A program made the translations under genes and the position numbers. From assembly GCA_002363515.1 (NCBI GenBank), contig DEVX01000014.1, forward strand, positions 1 through 32,684: a stretch of 32,684 nucleotides of DNA. The letters run 5' to 3'. Below, piece by piece: positions 12,717-21,314 of this stretch (within the stretch, counting starts at the first letter, position 1; each line of letters opens with the position of its first letter). Below the pieces are notes generated by a model. The model was not told where the DNA came from and did not search any database. It was given only the letters and a program-made list of their open reading frames with translations. The DNA comes from Candidatus Saccharibacteria bacterium UBA3225. Its GTDB lineage: Bacteria; Patescibacteriota; Saccharimonadia; Saccharimonadales; Saccharimonadaceae.

Positions 12717-14219
12717 CTAATATGTCCAATATTTGACGCCGCCGCGACGAGAGCAGGCGCCGCGCCCTGTGGCTGTACTACTGGTTCCGTCATTGCAGAC
12801 GGCGCCAGTCCGAACACCCGATTGCTGCCCCGCTCCATTATCGGGGCTGGTTGTGTTGGGCGTGCTTGGGCTTGGCGTGGTGCTATTTTGAGATTTGCGG
12901 GCTTCCTCGGCGGCTTTTATGCGGGCTTCCTCGGCGGCTTTTATGCGGGCTGCTTCCTCGGCGGCCTTTTTCGCGGCTTCCTCGGCGGCTTTCTTGGCGG
13001 CTTCTTCTTTAGCCTTAATTTCGGCGGCTAATTGTTTGCGGGCTTTATTTTCTTGTTCGGTTTTCCATTTGCTCCAGACTTTGCGCATGAGGTCTTTGTC
13101 TTCTTGTGAAAAAATCCAATTAATACGGACTTCTTTTTGTGCGACGGTCAATCCAAGAAAAGCGTTATATAGGCTAAGTTTGTCGGAAGATTTGCTAAAA
13201 GCTTCGGCGGTTTTATTGAAGCTGATATCTTCGATCGCCCATTTGCTGGAAGGGATGATTTGCGGCGGCGTAACGGCCGTAAAAGTATCCGAAGTGGTGG
13301 GGCTAAGTTCGCCATTATTGTTAGTAAAATCGGTTGATTCGGTTTTGGAGACTCTACTGGTATATTTCTGTTGCTCACAATAGAAGTAATGCTTTGCACT
13401 GTCGTAGCTGAGGTTGCAGTCGAGAGTTATTTCATCGTTGACGACGATATTGTAATTGTAGTTTGATTCGGCGATTGTTTTAAAAAATGTCGAATAGCCA
13501 GAAAAGCTACATAATAGAATCGCAAGTCCGGGCAATAATGAACAAGCTAATAATATTAAGCGAGATGGCCTAAAAAGATGTCGATATTGTGTTGATGTGC
13601 CTGACGAAAAAAGACGATCGATTGCGTTTATATATTTTTGGCGTTGATCTTGGTGATGCTCTTTGGCAGTAGCGAGGTCATCGGCTAGCTTTGCTTCAGC
13701 GGTTTGAATTTTTTGTTCGATTTCGGCAACTTGCTGGTCTAATTCTGGTTTTTTCGTGGCGTTAGCAGCGATTTTTTGTTTGAGATCATTAATCAGTTGC
13801 TTGGCTTCGGTCTTAGTGTTGCCGGCGGCGATATCGATTGTGTATTCGCTTGATATAAAACGCGCATACGAGTATTTGACGAGATGCGTGCGAGGTTTGC
13901 CGTTTTTGTAGTAGCCATAGATTTCGCGAATCTTGGTTGAATATGGCTCAACGGTATATGGTTCGTTGAAATTTATTACATTATTACCACATTCGAGATG
14001 GTCGATGTAAACTATGGCTGATCCATAGGAGCCAATTATGTATTGTTGTCGAACGTTGGTAAGGTCGATTTTTAATGCGGATATTTCGGATTGGGCAGAT
14101 TGTTTAATTGTGGAGAGTTCCTGGCGTTCAGTATTAAAGCTAGAACGATATTTTGCGTTTAATTGCCGGTAAATATGTGCATATTCCTGCGGCGAGTAGT
14201 CGGTGATATCTTTGCTCAT
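12717..14219 (-). CDS. Membrane coiled-coil protein with TolA-like Ala/Glu/Lys repeats and DUF3761-like C-terminus
   Basis: 500 residues from the ATG at 14219, which overlaps the stop of the preceding gene (ATGA), so translation is coupled; the open frame extends 33 codons further but without support. Order: N-terminal coiled coil (about 14-60), a folded region (60-135), a second coiled coil (135-190), a membrane segment at 220-240, an extracytoplasmic region with several Cys and Thr/Ser runs, an alanine-rich helical repeat (AAEEA.. type), a Ser/Thr/Pro linker, and the C-terminal motif VCNDGT...GRGACSRRGGVKYW. That last motif matches the DUF3761 pattern C.DG..S.....GACS(HH)GGV, with RR in place of HH. 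DUF3761 often accompanies secreted nucleases, which fits the HNH protein two genes upstream. Role unknown. Confidence 0.8.
   Translation of the reverse strand: MSKDITDYSPQEYAHIYRQLNAKYRSSFNTERQELSTIKQSAQSEISALKIDLTNVRQQYIIGSYGSAIVYIDHLECGNNVINFNEPYTVEPYSTKIREIYGYYKNGKPRTHLVKYSYARFISSEYTIDIAAGNTKTEAKQLINDLKQKIAANATKKPELDQQVAEIEQKIQTAEAKLADDLATAKEHHQDQRQKYINAIDRLFSSGTSTQYRHLFRPSRLILLACSLLPGLAILLCSFSGYSTFFKTIAESNYNYNIVVNDEITLDCNLSYDSAKHYFYCEQQKYTSRVSKTESTDFTNNNGELSPTTSDTFTAVTPPQIIPSSKWAIEDISFNKTAEAFSKSSDKLSLYNAFLGLTVAQKEVRINWIFSQEDKDLMRKVWSKWKTEQENKARKQLAAEIKAKEEAAKKAAEEAAKKAAEEAARIKAAEEARIKAAEEARKSQNSTTPSPSTPNTTSPDNGAGQQSGVRTGAVCNDGTSSTATGRGACSRRGGVKYWTY
12895..13020 (-). repeat. In-frame repeats encoding the Ala/Glu/Lys helix
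   Basis: Two perfect 24-bp units followed by degenerate 30-33-bp units (all containing CTTCCTCGGCGGC on the plus strand) encode the helix of the 12717 product. Units are multiples of three, so copy-number change would keep the frame. Confidence 0.8.
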
Positions 14220-14437
14220 CGGACAGCTCCTGGGTATGTTCCCAAAAAGTAGAGCCCGAGTATGATTAGGACGAGATATATAACGTATGCGACTACAAAT
14301 AATGGGCGATGCGTCCATTTTTTACGATATTTGGCAGCAAAGTAGAAACCGACGGGCGGAACAATAACTAACAATGCAATAATGTAGCCGTTAGAGATGG
14401 AGTCTTCAAGAGCTTTTTGATTCACTTGATGCCGCAT
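14216..14437 (-). CDS. Small membrane protein, two transmembrane helices
   Basis: 73 residues with hydrophobic segments at about 18-36 and 46-66 separated by a basic loop (KYRKKWTHR). It overlaps the end of the HNH gene by 16 nt and the start of the coiled-coil gene by 4 nt, so all three form one coupled operon. The layout (two helices with a short basic loop) resembles the N-terminal membrane part of the HNH protein. No family recognised. Confidence 0.75.
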   Translation of the reverse strand: MRHQVNQKALEDSISNGYIIALLVIVPPVGFYFAAKYRKKWTHRPLFVVAYVIYLVLIILGLYFLGTYPGAVR

Positions 14438-15411
14438 TGAAATAAGACTCCTTCAATTTTGTTGTAATCGCGTTGAGATAGCGAAATTGAATACGTTCGG
14501 GCAATATTGCGCCAACGTTTGGCGTATTCGCAGTAAAAATTCGGGTTGCTTGGATAATAGTCGGCAGGACCTTGATCGCTTTTTCGGCGATTTTCTTTGG
14601 AGGATACGGCAATATATACGCCATTGTTCATGGCAGACAAACTTTTGCCGTAATTTTGTTTTTGGGTGTGAGACCATGCATAGCCGCCATGTTGATTAAC
14701 GTAACGAAGCGGGATGATATGGTCGATATCAAGATCGTTATCTTCGCCATCGCCTTGATAAGGATTGCCGGTTAACTTGACGCCAGAGTATGGATCGATC
14801 CAGGATCCGTAAGTAACAAGGCAACCATCCGAGGTTTTGACTGGTACGGTAGATTGTGCAGTTAGGAGACGTGAGCGAATATTGCATCCTGTGCCAACAT
14901 TCCAACCTTTACCATAGTTGGCGCGAAGATATGGCGAATTGTCCGCCTCGGCAATCTTGATGCCAGACATGGCGGAGGTGGCAGCACTAGTTGGTTTTGG
15001 GCTAGTAGTGGCTTGCGGCTGCGTGGCGCCTTGATTAGAATTGGTTGCGGCAGTGGTTGGGGTTTGGGCCGTGGGCGTGGTCGCAGCTATAGTATTTGGT
15101 TGGGCTTCTTTAAGTTTTTCGTAAAACTTTTGCGTATAGGCTGCACTCTGTTCTTCATAGTTGTCCGGGGTGTAGCTATTATGCAGACTATTGCTGGCGT
15201 AATCTTGCTTGGGCGGTTGGACGGTGGGAAGCGCCGCGCATGCAATAAATAGCCACAATAGTAAATAGATGTTGCCGAAGATATAAAATTTTCTTTGGCG
15301 AGCGTGTTGAGCGTACGCAATTTTCTTTACGTAATAATATGGAAATAGGGGCGGAAAAATAACGGCAGCAACTAGAAATAAGATACTCTTTGCTCTATCT
15401 TTACCTCCCAT
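14422..15411 (-). CDS. Membrane-anchored extracytoplasmic HNH nuclease (DUF1524/GmrSD C-terminal type)
   Basis: 329 residues. Two membrane segments (about 8-28 and 42-62) are followed by a Thr/Ala/Pro-rich linker (105-150) and a nuclease domain: GCNIRSRLL with a second Cys in GCLVTYGSWIDPYSG, LDIDHIIPL (the general-base His is H231), and ENRRKSDQGPADYYP with the HNH Asn/Lys region, then C294 in NFYCEYAKRW. This is the layout of secreted HNH nucleases related to the GmrSD C-terminal domain. It likely cuts DNA outside the cell, for nucleotide scavenging or attack on a neighbour (inference). The ATG at 15411 is preferred over an open extension to 15540 because the extension runs through a terminator (15528-15548), and TGC-TATAAT lies 9 nt before 15411. 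Confidence 0.85.
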   Translation of the reverse strand: MGGKDRAKSILFLVAAVIFPPLFPYYYVKKIAYAQHARQRKFYIFGNIYLLLWLFIACAALPTVQPPKQDYASNSLHNSYTPDNYEEQSAAYTQKFYEKLKEAQPNTIAATTPTAQTPTTAATNSNQGATQPQATTSPKPTSAATSAMSGIKIAEADNSPYLRANYGKGWNVGTGCNIRSRLLTAQSTVPVKTSDGCLVTYGSWIDPYSGVKLTGNPYQGDGEDNDLDIDHIIPLRYVNQHGGYAWSHTQKQNYGKSLSAMNNGVYIAVSSKENRRKSDQGPADYYPSNPNFYCEYAKRWRNIARTYSISLSQRDYNKIEGVLFQCGIK

Positions 15412-15420
15412 AATGCTTAT

Positions 15421-15429
15421 ATTATAGCA
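15421..15429 (-). promoter_or_regulatory. Extended -10 of HNH operon, leaderless
   Basis: TGC-TATAAT on the minus strand, 9 nt before the ATG at 15411; no ribosome site upstream of that ATG. Confidence 0.65.
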
Positions 15430-15527
15430 TGGTGAAGATATGCCCGTGAATGTTACTGTCGAGACCACGGAATAAATAAAACGGTTTGTCAAATATGCAC
15501 CATTTTTAAAAAACTGACGCATTGAAC

Positions 15528-15548
15528 AAAAAAGGGGCATTTTGCCCC
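15528..15548 (-). terminator. Terminator of the polysaccharide operon
   Basis: GGGGCA/TGCCCC stem with a 3-nt loop, then six T on the minus strand, 69 nt after the stop of the last operon gene. Confidence 0.85.
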
Positions 15549-15585
15549 CCTGTTTTATGAGAAGAATGATGAGTTAATATCAGAG

Positions 15586-15618
15586 TACTCCAGCTGGAAT
15601 GGCCGGAGTATTTTTTTT
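15586..15618 (+). terminator. Plus-strand terminator-like hairpin at the operon end
   Basis: TACTCC/GGAGTA with an inner CCA/TGG pairing and eight T on the plus strand. No plus-strand gene precedes it; it would stop antisense transcription before it enters the nitroreductase gene. Confidence 0.4.
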
Positions 15619-16603
15619 ATCGTTTACGGTAAATATCGTCAATACTTTTTCTCGGGCTATAAGGAATAGTGCATCTATCGCAGTAGTAGCCGGTTGCGAT
15701 AATTACCGCGATGCGTTCAGAGCTCGGGATGTCCAGTAACTTTTTCAATTTCTCTTCTTGTTTGGCCGAATTGCCGAATTGACAGAAGCACGAACCAATT
15801 CCTTGCGAATGTAGAGCATTCACGAGATTCATAGAGAAAAGTCCTGCATTAAACCAACCCTGGTTGCGCTCGCCAATGAAGTAATTTGCATTAATGTCAA
15901 AAGTTACGACGAGTGTATTGATGGTATCTTTTTCGAAACCGCCAAAGCCCTGTGCGGCATCGATCACTTTTTTAGACTTGATTGAATCAGAAACATAGTA
16001 GACCTTAATCATCTGGCGATTACAGGCTGACGGTGATAGTATTGCAGTTTCAATAGCTTTCTTTAAGTCCTTCTCGTCGAGCCTCTTCGTGGAAAATTCA
16101 CGAACCGAGTGGCGGCTAGCCAAGAACCTACTATAATCAATCGTCGCGTCTTTCTCGAAATCTTTCTTCGCCAGAACAAAGCTGCCGACATTCATTTTTT
16201 TGATCTTAGAATAATTCTTTAAGAAATCGGACACTTTTTTATATTCCTTTGCATCGGTCCATTTCTTTGTTTCGTAGAATCTAGCATAATTTCGTAAGAC
16301 ATTGATTGCATTTACGAAATCAAAGTCATTTTCGTAATTACCATATGATTCATAATCGCGAATTAATTTTATTAATTCGTCTACTTTTGTAACGCCGAAG
16401 TGACGTGGATTTTTGTTGGACATGCCCTTCTCTAGTGAGTGTGAAATTAGGAGCATATTGTAGCCAATTTTAGCTTTTGTTGGTGAGGAGTGCGAATAAT
16501 TCTTTTTGAAGAAATTCTTATCGTATGAATATTCATGATGGGCTTTTACTTTTGTGGCTATTGGTTTTATGAAAGGTATTTTTTTAATTATCTGTTTTAT
16601 CAT
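15617..16603 (-). CDS. Nitroreductase-family protein of polysaccharide cluster
   Basis: 328 residues, longer than a simple nitroreductase because of a roughly 165-residue N-terminal helical extension (SHSLEKGMSNKNPRHFG). The FMN-binding domain starts at SRHSVREF and continues with LSPSACNRQ, the region that contacts FMN phosphate, and ends with a Cys-containing IATGYYCDRC segment. Such proteins occur beside pyruvyltransferases in many exopolysaccharide clusters, with unclear role; they may reduce or modify a sugar or act as flavin-dependent regulators. Last gene of the operon, 1 nt after the flippase; AAAGG precedes the ATG. Confidence 0.85.
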   Translation of the reverse strand: MIKQIIKKIPFIKPIATKVKAHHEYSYDKNFFKKNYSHSSPTKAKIGYNMLLISHSLEKGMSNKNPRHFGVTKVDELIKLIRDYESYGNYENDFDFVNAINVLRNYARFYETKKWTDAKEYKKVSDFLKNYSKIKKMNVGSFVLAKKDFEKDATIDYSRFLASRHSVREFSTKRLDEKDLKKAIETAILSPSACNRQMIKVYYVSDSIKSKKVIDAAQGFGGFEKDTINTLVVTFDINANYFIGERNQGWFNAGLFSMNLVNALHSQGIGSCFCQFGNSAKQEEKLKKLLDIPSSERIAVIIATGYYCDRCTIPYSPRKSIDDIYRKR

Positions 16604-16604
16604 A

Positions 16605-18131
16605 TCACGCCTTTCTTCTTATTATTTTTATAATCAACTGCTTACTTTGTTTATAACTATCCGATTTTCCATATAAGATTAAATATCCCGCGTTTACTAT
16701 TATGATGCATGCGACCCCTCCAGATATTAGCTGGACGATGGGGCTACCGCGGAATGTCTGCGTAATAAAGAATGATATTGCTGCAAGAAAAATAGTCGAG
16801 AAGGTATAATAAAGGATATTTTTGATGTATTTAGATATTCCGTCAGCGTTAAGTACTGTTGAAAATAGGTTTTTAATTAACCATGGACTTCCTATAAACA
16901 TGTATGTTATGACGGTTGATAGGATTACGCCATAAATACCTATAAAATGGACCGAGACTATATTTAGTATTAAATTTGCTAGAGCTGTAATTAATGGGCG
17001 AAAACGGTCTTCATGCCAAATGCCGGCAGCGTCCTTATATGTGCACATTAATTGATTTAAGTGGTAGACAAAGAAATAGGTCGAGAGGCAGATTATTGCC
17101 GGGATACCAAGCGTGAGTTCTTCGCCTACCCACAGTTTGATGAATGGTTGATAGAGACACAATAGGCAAACAGAACAAAAGCCCACAATCCACATAATTA
17201 TAAAAGTAAATTTTTGGAAATCTTGATAGTTCTTTTCTTTGCTTTCGGTAATGATACTGTTGCCAATTCCAGCAATGGTTGCTGTATAAAATACCGAGAG
17301 TAATCCATTTAGTGCCGTTATGATGTAAAAATAGTTTTGATATATAGTCAATGTTGTTAGGCCGAGAAAAGTTGATATTACCAGAGTGTCTGCAGAGTTT
17401 ACGATAGTGCCACCTATTTTTGCCGTGAATAGATCTTTAATCCGACCGTTAATTTCTCTTTTTTCCTTCTCGCTTAGCTCTCCTTTTGGAGAATATTCGG
17501 GATATAGTCTTTTAGATACGATTGCGATTGTTACGTTTGTAATTATTTGAGATACTAATGTAGCCGTAATGAATAAATAGTAATTTCTAAATACTATGAT
17601 TGAGGAGATTTGTATCAAACACAGGATTGTATTTGACAGAATATTGATTTTACTAATTATATCGTTTCGTTGATGTGCTTGGAGAATGGAGTTCTTATAT
17701 GCAAACATCCAGTAGGACATAACTGTTGCGGCTAAACTAATAAGGTATAGAGCATAGATGTTTAATTCTGGCACAGGATTACCTTTAATGAAATAAGGAA
17801 TAAATGGTGTCAGTATTAAACCTATAATAGCTATAGCTGCACCGATGATGCGATAGTATTTTTTATACGTATTCATCAGCACGCGTATTTTTTTCGTATC
17901 ATGTTCGGCAATTGGCTTATACATGCTATATACCATAGCGGAACCCACGCCGAGTTCGGCGAGATTGAGTATTTGTAGCACAGAGGTGAATAGTCCGCTC
18001 AGCCCTGTATATTCAATACTCATAAATTTGATCATGAGAGTGCGCGTCAAAAAAGGAATAGCAATCTGGTAGGCTTTAAGTATTAAGCCAAATAATATAT
18101 TTCTGCTAGCGTTTTTTGCTCGTCCTGCCAT
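16605..18131 (-). CDS. Polysaccharide flippase (Wzx/MATE-like)
   Basis: 508 residues with about 12-14 hydrophobic helices through the whole length, consistent with the MOP superfamily of lipid-linked oligosaccharide flippases that move undecaprenyl-linked repeat units to the outer leaflet. The N-terminus (NILFGLILKAYQIAIPFLTRTLMIKFM..EYTGLSGLF) is typical of Firmicutes-type Wzx. Located between the pyruvyltransferase (4-nt gap) and the nitroreductase-like gene (1-nt gap). AAAGG precedes the start. Confidence 0.92.
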   Translation of the reverse strand: MAGRAKNASRNILFGLILKAYQIAIPFLTRTLMIKFMSIEYTGLSGLFTSVLQILNLAELGVGSAMVYSMYKPIAEHDTKKIRVLMNTYKKYYRIIGAAIAIIGLILTPFIPYFIKGNPVPELNIYALYLISLAATVMSYWMFAYKNSILQAHQRNDIISKINILSNTILCLIQISSIIVFRNYYLFITATLVSQIITNVTIAIVSKRLYPEYSPKGELSEKEKREINGRIKDLFTAKIGGTIVNSADTLVISTFLGLTTLTIYQNYFYIITALNGLLSVFYTATIAGIGNSIITESKEKNYQDFQKFTFIIMWIVGFCSVCLLCLYQPFIKLWVGEELTLGIPAIICLSTYFFVYHLNQLMCTYKDAAGIWHEDRFRPLITALANLILNIVSVHFIGIYGVILSTVITYMFIGSPWLIKNLFSTVLNADGISKYIKNILYYTFSTIFLAAISFFITQTFRGSPIVQLISGGVACIIIVNAGYLILYGKSDSYKQSKQLIIKIIRRKA

Positions 18132-18135
18132 ACCT

Positions 18136-19137
18136 TTATTTCTTTACATCTAATGCTTTCTTTAGAAAATCGAGGGATTTTTCTTGTTCCCTTTTTAGTT
18201 TTTCTTTCGCTTCAGTATAATCCACTTTAAGGTTTTCTTTAGTGATTTCTTTGCCATTAAATTCGCGATTCTTTAGCCTGAATGTGTCGATGAGGTTTTG
18301 TAGGCGGGTGTACATATAGTTCGATTCCCCCGTTCGCCTAAATGCGATAAATGGCCGTTCGAATATGAATGAAAATACGCAGGCGTGGAATGAATCAGTA
18401 CATATAAGCCGTGCATGGTGGATTAAGTAGAGGAACTCTTCTATACCATAGCTAGAATCTGGTTTATCTGAGAAGTATATTGTCTTATAGCCCTTTTCTT
18501 TTGCATATTCCTCGATTGCTTCTTGGTGGTCGCGATTACCAAGAATGTAGCACAGAATGTATTTTTCGTTTTCGGCTAGATTTCTCGGTCTTCTTTCGAG
18601 TGCTTCATATTCAACTTTATCCAGAAGAAGTGTTGGGTCGGCAACTACTTCAATCTTCTTATCTGTTAATGGCTGTAGTAGCATTTTTGCCGATTGTTCA
18701 CGTACGGATATTGCTGAGTATTTTTTCAGTGATCTCTTAAACATTTCTTTTTGTTCATTGGTTAAGCTACTAGTGCCAATAGATGCGGCGTATGATATAT
18801 TATTGGCTCGATTTGTATCGAGGAGGTGTGGATATTTCTTTAGATAATTTGGGTTCCAAACTTGATCTGAGCCGACAACTATTGTTTCGCCCGTTGGTGC
18901 TTTGACCTGTTTTGTAATATATTTTTTTGTGAACTTTCTTAATTTTCTGTCTTTTCTATAACGTAGAGCTAATGGTGTCGCGTGTTTTAAAAACAGTTTT
19001 GCATTTTCTTTATTATTTCGAGGCCAATAGCTATTATTGTCTACATGTATTCTTTCAAGAACTTTTGACAATGCGAATAGCTGAAGGCGATTGCCGTAAT
19101 TGTAATAGCCGTTTAGTGTGTATATTGTTACGTTCAT
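18136..19137 (-). CDS. Polysaccharide pyruvyltransferase family protein
   Basis: 333 residues. The two Rossmann-like halves of the family are visible: N-terminal NYGNRLQLFALSKVL and VGSDQVWNP near 90, then the second half with LCYILG and the TDSFHACVFS motif, which corresponds to the conserved D-S-F-H of CsaB/EpsI-type enzymes. These add pyruvate ketals from phosphoenolpyruvate to sugars, giving the polymer negative charge. The 69-nt gap to the EpsG-like gene holds no clear promoter; AAGG precedes the start. Confidence 0.88.
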   Translation of the reverse strand: MNVTIYTLNGYYNYGNRLQLFALSKVLERIHVDNNSYWPRNNKENAKLFLKHATPLALRYRKDRKLRKFTKKYITKQVKAPTGETIVVGSDQVWNPNYLKKYPHLLDTNRANNISYAASIGTSSLTNEQKEMFKRSLKKYSAISVREQSAKMLLQPLTDKKIEVVADPTLLLDKVEYEALERRPRNLAENEKYILCYILGNRDHQEAIEEYAKEKGYKTIYFSDKPDSSYGIEEFLYLIHHARLICTDSFHACVFSFIFERPFIAFRRTGESNYMYTRLQNLIDTFRLKNREFNGKEITKENLKVDYTEAKEKLKREQEKSLDFLKKALDVKK

Positions 19138-19206
19138 GTTTACCTTATTTATTAATGAGTTTAACGTGTGTGCCTGGTGCTAATTATGTGATTGTTATTT
19201 TAGCAA

Positions 19207-20322
19207 TTAGTATTCATCCCAAATAAAATGGTAGTTATCTATTCTAGCCCCTGGGCCCATTGTTTGATAATATATGACCTTATATAACAACAACAATATT
19301 AGTACGACTAGCATGATGGCTGTCTTTTGTTTCTCTTTCATTTTTAAGCGGGCGATTAGTTCTGGTATTAGTATGACGTATGCTAAATAGTAGTACGTCG
19401 TTAGTCTGGCGAATATATAAGACTTTGCTGCTACAATCTGAATTATTGTACAAATTGCTGCCATATGATAGAGCAGATGCGTGTTGTCATTTTCCTCTTT
19501 CTTCTCGCGATTTGTTTTGATCTGTTGCTTGCCAATGATTGCTCCTACTAATAATACGATTGCAAAAAGTAGAATTCTAATAATCAGTAGAGTATTGCTG
19601 CTTTCTGAGACGTAATCAAATCTTCCGCCAAGATATCTCTGGCCATAGCTTGTAAAAGAGAGGAATCTTAAGAGCGACGAGCCGAATATGTATGCTGCGA
19701 AGCTGAAAAGCGTGTAGATTAATAGCATTTTTTTATTAAATTTAATTTTCGCGAGGAATAGGGTAGGTAGAAATATTATGGATGTAGTATGCGCTATCGT
19801 AGCAAGGATTTGAAGCGCGATGAAGCGTTTAGTTTTTTGCTCCCTGGCGTTTTCTATATTTAGCAGACAGATAGCTAACGCTAGGGATTGCCTAAACTGG
19901 TTAAATACTTGTAGATGCAGGCAAAAAGCAAAAATTGTGGCCAATACTAACGTCGATGACTCTTTGCTTTTGTAGGCTGATATATAAAATAAAATAATAA
20001 TGACGGAGTTTATGATTGCCAGTGAGATTTGATAGCTTCTTGTGACAGATAATATCTTAAATACGTAAAAGAATAACCCTAGCCATTCGTGTGCGTATGG
20101 GTCATTTTTTAAGACAATGTTGTATGCCCAGTCATAAATACCGTAATCCGTGCCTACGGTCTTTGCTCGAAAACAGACTAAAATAATGAATGGGAGTGCC
20201 GAAAACAATAGAAAAAGCTTTGACAATGTTTTGTTTTTTTGTTTTAGCTTAATTGAAAAATGAAATAGCAGTAGTGATATCATCTCGAATAGAAGATATA
20301 AAAACAATGAATCACTTATCAT
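19207..20322 (-). CDS. EpsG-like polysaccharide polymerase
   Basis: 371 residues from the ATG at 20322, chosen because it follows the glycosyltransferase stop by 2 nt; an upstream start at 20361 would overlap that gene by 37 nt. About ten membrane segments. FRAKTVGTDYGIYDWAY and NQFRQSLALAICLLNI match the conserved blocks of EpsG/Wzy-type polymerases that join repeat units on the outside of the membrane. Position between glycosyltransferase and pyruvyltransferase fits. Confidence 0.85.
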   Translation of the reverse strand: MISDSLFLYLLFEMISLLLFHFSIKLKQKNKTLSKLFLLFSALPFIILVCFRAKTVGTDYGIYDWAYNIVLKNDPYAHEWLGLFFYVFKILSVTRSYQISLAIINSVIIILFYISAYKSKESSTLVLATIFAFCLHLQVFNQFRQSLALAICLLNIENAREQKTKRFIALQILATIAHTTSIIFLPTLFLAKIKFNKKMLLIYTLFSFAAYIFGSSLLRFLSFTSYGQRYLGGRFDYVSESSNTLLIIRILLFAIVLLVGAIIGKQQIKTNREKKEENDNTHLLYHMAAICTIIQIVAAKSYIFARLTTYYYLAYVILIPELIARLKMKEKQKTAIMLVVLILLLLYKVIYYQTMGPGARIDNYHFIWDEY

Positions 20323-20324
20323 TA

Positions 20325-21314
20325 TTAAGCCTCGCCTCTTATTCTTCTGTATAGCCACCAACTTTTTCTAAAGAATGAATAGCCTAAATAAGTAGCTAAA
20401 ATAGCAGCCTTGTCTCTTTTTGGAGTTCGTCGGTCAAATAGCACTTTTCTTCGCATTTGTTTCATATTGCGAAATAGTTCATTTTTAACTTTTTCGTTGC
20501 CTTCTCTCGATTCGGATAGCTGGCTCAATGTGGCGAGGTTGCTGAATAGTATTCTACGTAATGCTGCATTCTGCAGTTCTGGATACTTCTTTAGTATATA
20601 ATTGGTAACTTCTTCAGTCGATTCAATTAAGTCTAGTTTTTTTTCGGAAAATATTGTTGTCGTGATAGATTTTTTCCGTCGGTAGTAGTAGTAGATAGGC
20701 TTTGCAATTATTGATATTTTTTTAGCGTCAGCCAATAGTTTGCCCGTGATTGCGGTATCTTCGAAAATTTGCCCATTAGGAAAAGGGTGCTTTATTGCTT
20801 TTGTCGTTTTAAATATTTTTGCCCAAAGTGATGTATCTATACCGTTGTCGTATAGGAGTCTATCGCATGCCTCTTTCCCCGATATTGTCATATCTTTATC
20901 GCAAACATGTACGTAATCCCTTTTTGGATACCTAGTAACATGCCCTGCTATTGCCACGTCGCTATCATTATTCGCGATGGCGCTATATAAGACTTCAATA
21001 TAATTATTAACTACGCTGTCGTCAGGGTCTATGTAAGTAATTAAAGATCCCTTTGCATTTTTTAGGCCAGCATTTCTCGCATATGAGATTCCCTTGTTTT
21101 TTTCGCGGATAATGCTTATCCGTTTGTCTTTTTCTGCATATTTGTCAATGATTATGTTAGAGCCATCCGTAGAGCCATCGTCGATAATGACTATGTCTAA
21201 TTTTTTGTAGCTTTGATTAATTACTGAGTCCAGACATCTTTTTAGGTATGGCTCGACGTTATATACGGGGATTATGACTGAAATTAATGGCTTAGTCTCA
21301 GAAGCTTTTTTCAT
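20325..21314 (-). CDS. GT2 family glycosyltransferase
   Basis: 329 residues. Classic GT-A fold signatures: ISVIIPVYNVEPYLKRCLDS at 11-30, IVIIDDGSTDGS at 41-52, ISYARNAGL at 76-84, the metal-binding DPDD at 96-99 and FEDTAI as the likely catalytic acidic pair. Transfers a sugar from a nucleotide donor to the growing lipid-linked repeat unit on the cytoplasmic face; donor unknown. The start at 21314 has AGGGAAG before it and overlaps the DUF4422 gene by 17 nt. Confidence 0.93.
   Translation of the reverse strand: MKKASETKPLISVIIPVYNVEPYLKRCLDSVINQSYKKLDIVIIDDGSTDGSNIIIDKYAEKDKRISIIREKNKGISYARNAGLKNAKGSLITYIDPDDSVVNNYIEVLYSAIANNDSDVAIAGHVTRYPKRDYVHVCDKDMTISGKEACDRLLYDNGIDTSLWAKIFKTTKAIKHPFPNGQIFEDTAITGKLLADAKKISIIAKPIYYYYRRKKSITTTIFSEKKLDLIESTEEVTNYILKKYPELQNAALRRILFSNLATLSQLSESREGNEKVKNELFRNMKQMRRKVLFDRRTPKRDKAAILATYLGYSFFRKSWWLYRRIRGEA

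Noticed and set aside
12214..12720. 168-codon plus-strand open frame
   Set aside because: It covers the A relic and runs antisense to the 12349 gene. No ribosome site, and its product has no coherent pattern.
12895..13383. Plus-strand frames rich in Ala/Ser or Gly/Phe repeats
   Set aside because: Antisense readings of the Ala/Glu/Lys repeat of the 12717 gene; the repeats explain the frame being open.
15412..15540. 43-codon extension of the HNH protein
   Set aside because: It runs through the terminator of the polysaccharide operon and the HNH promoter.
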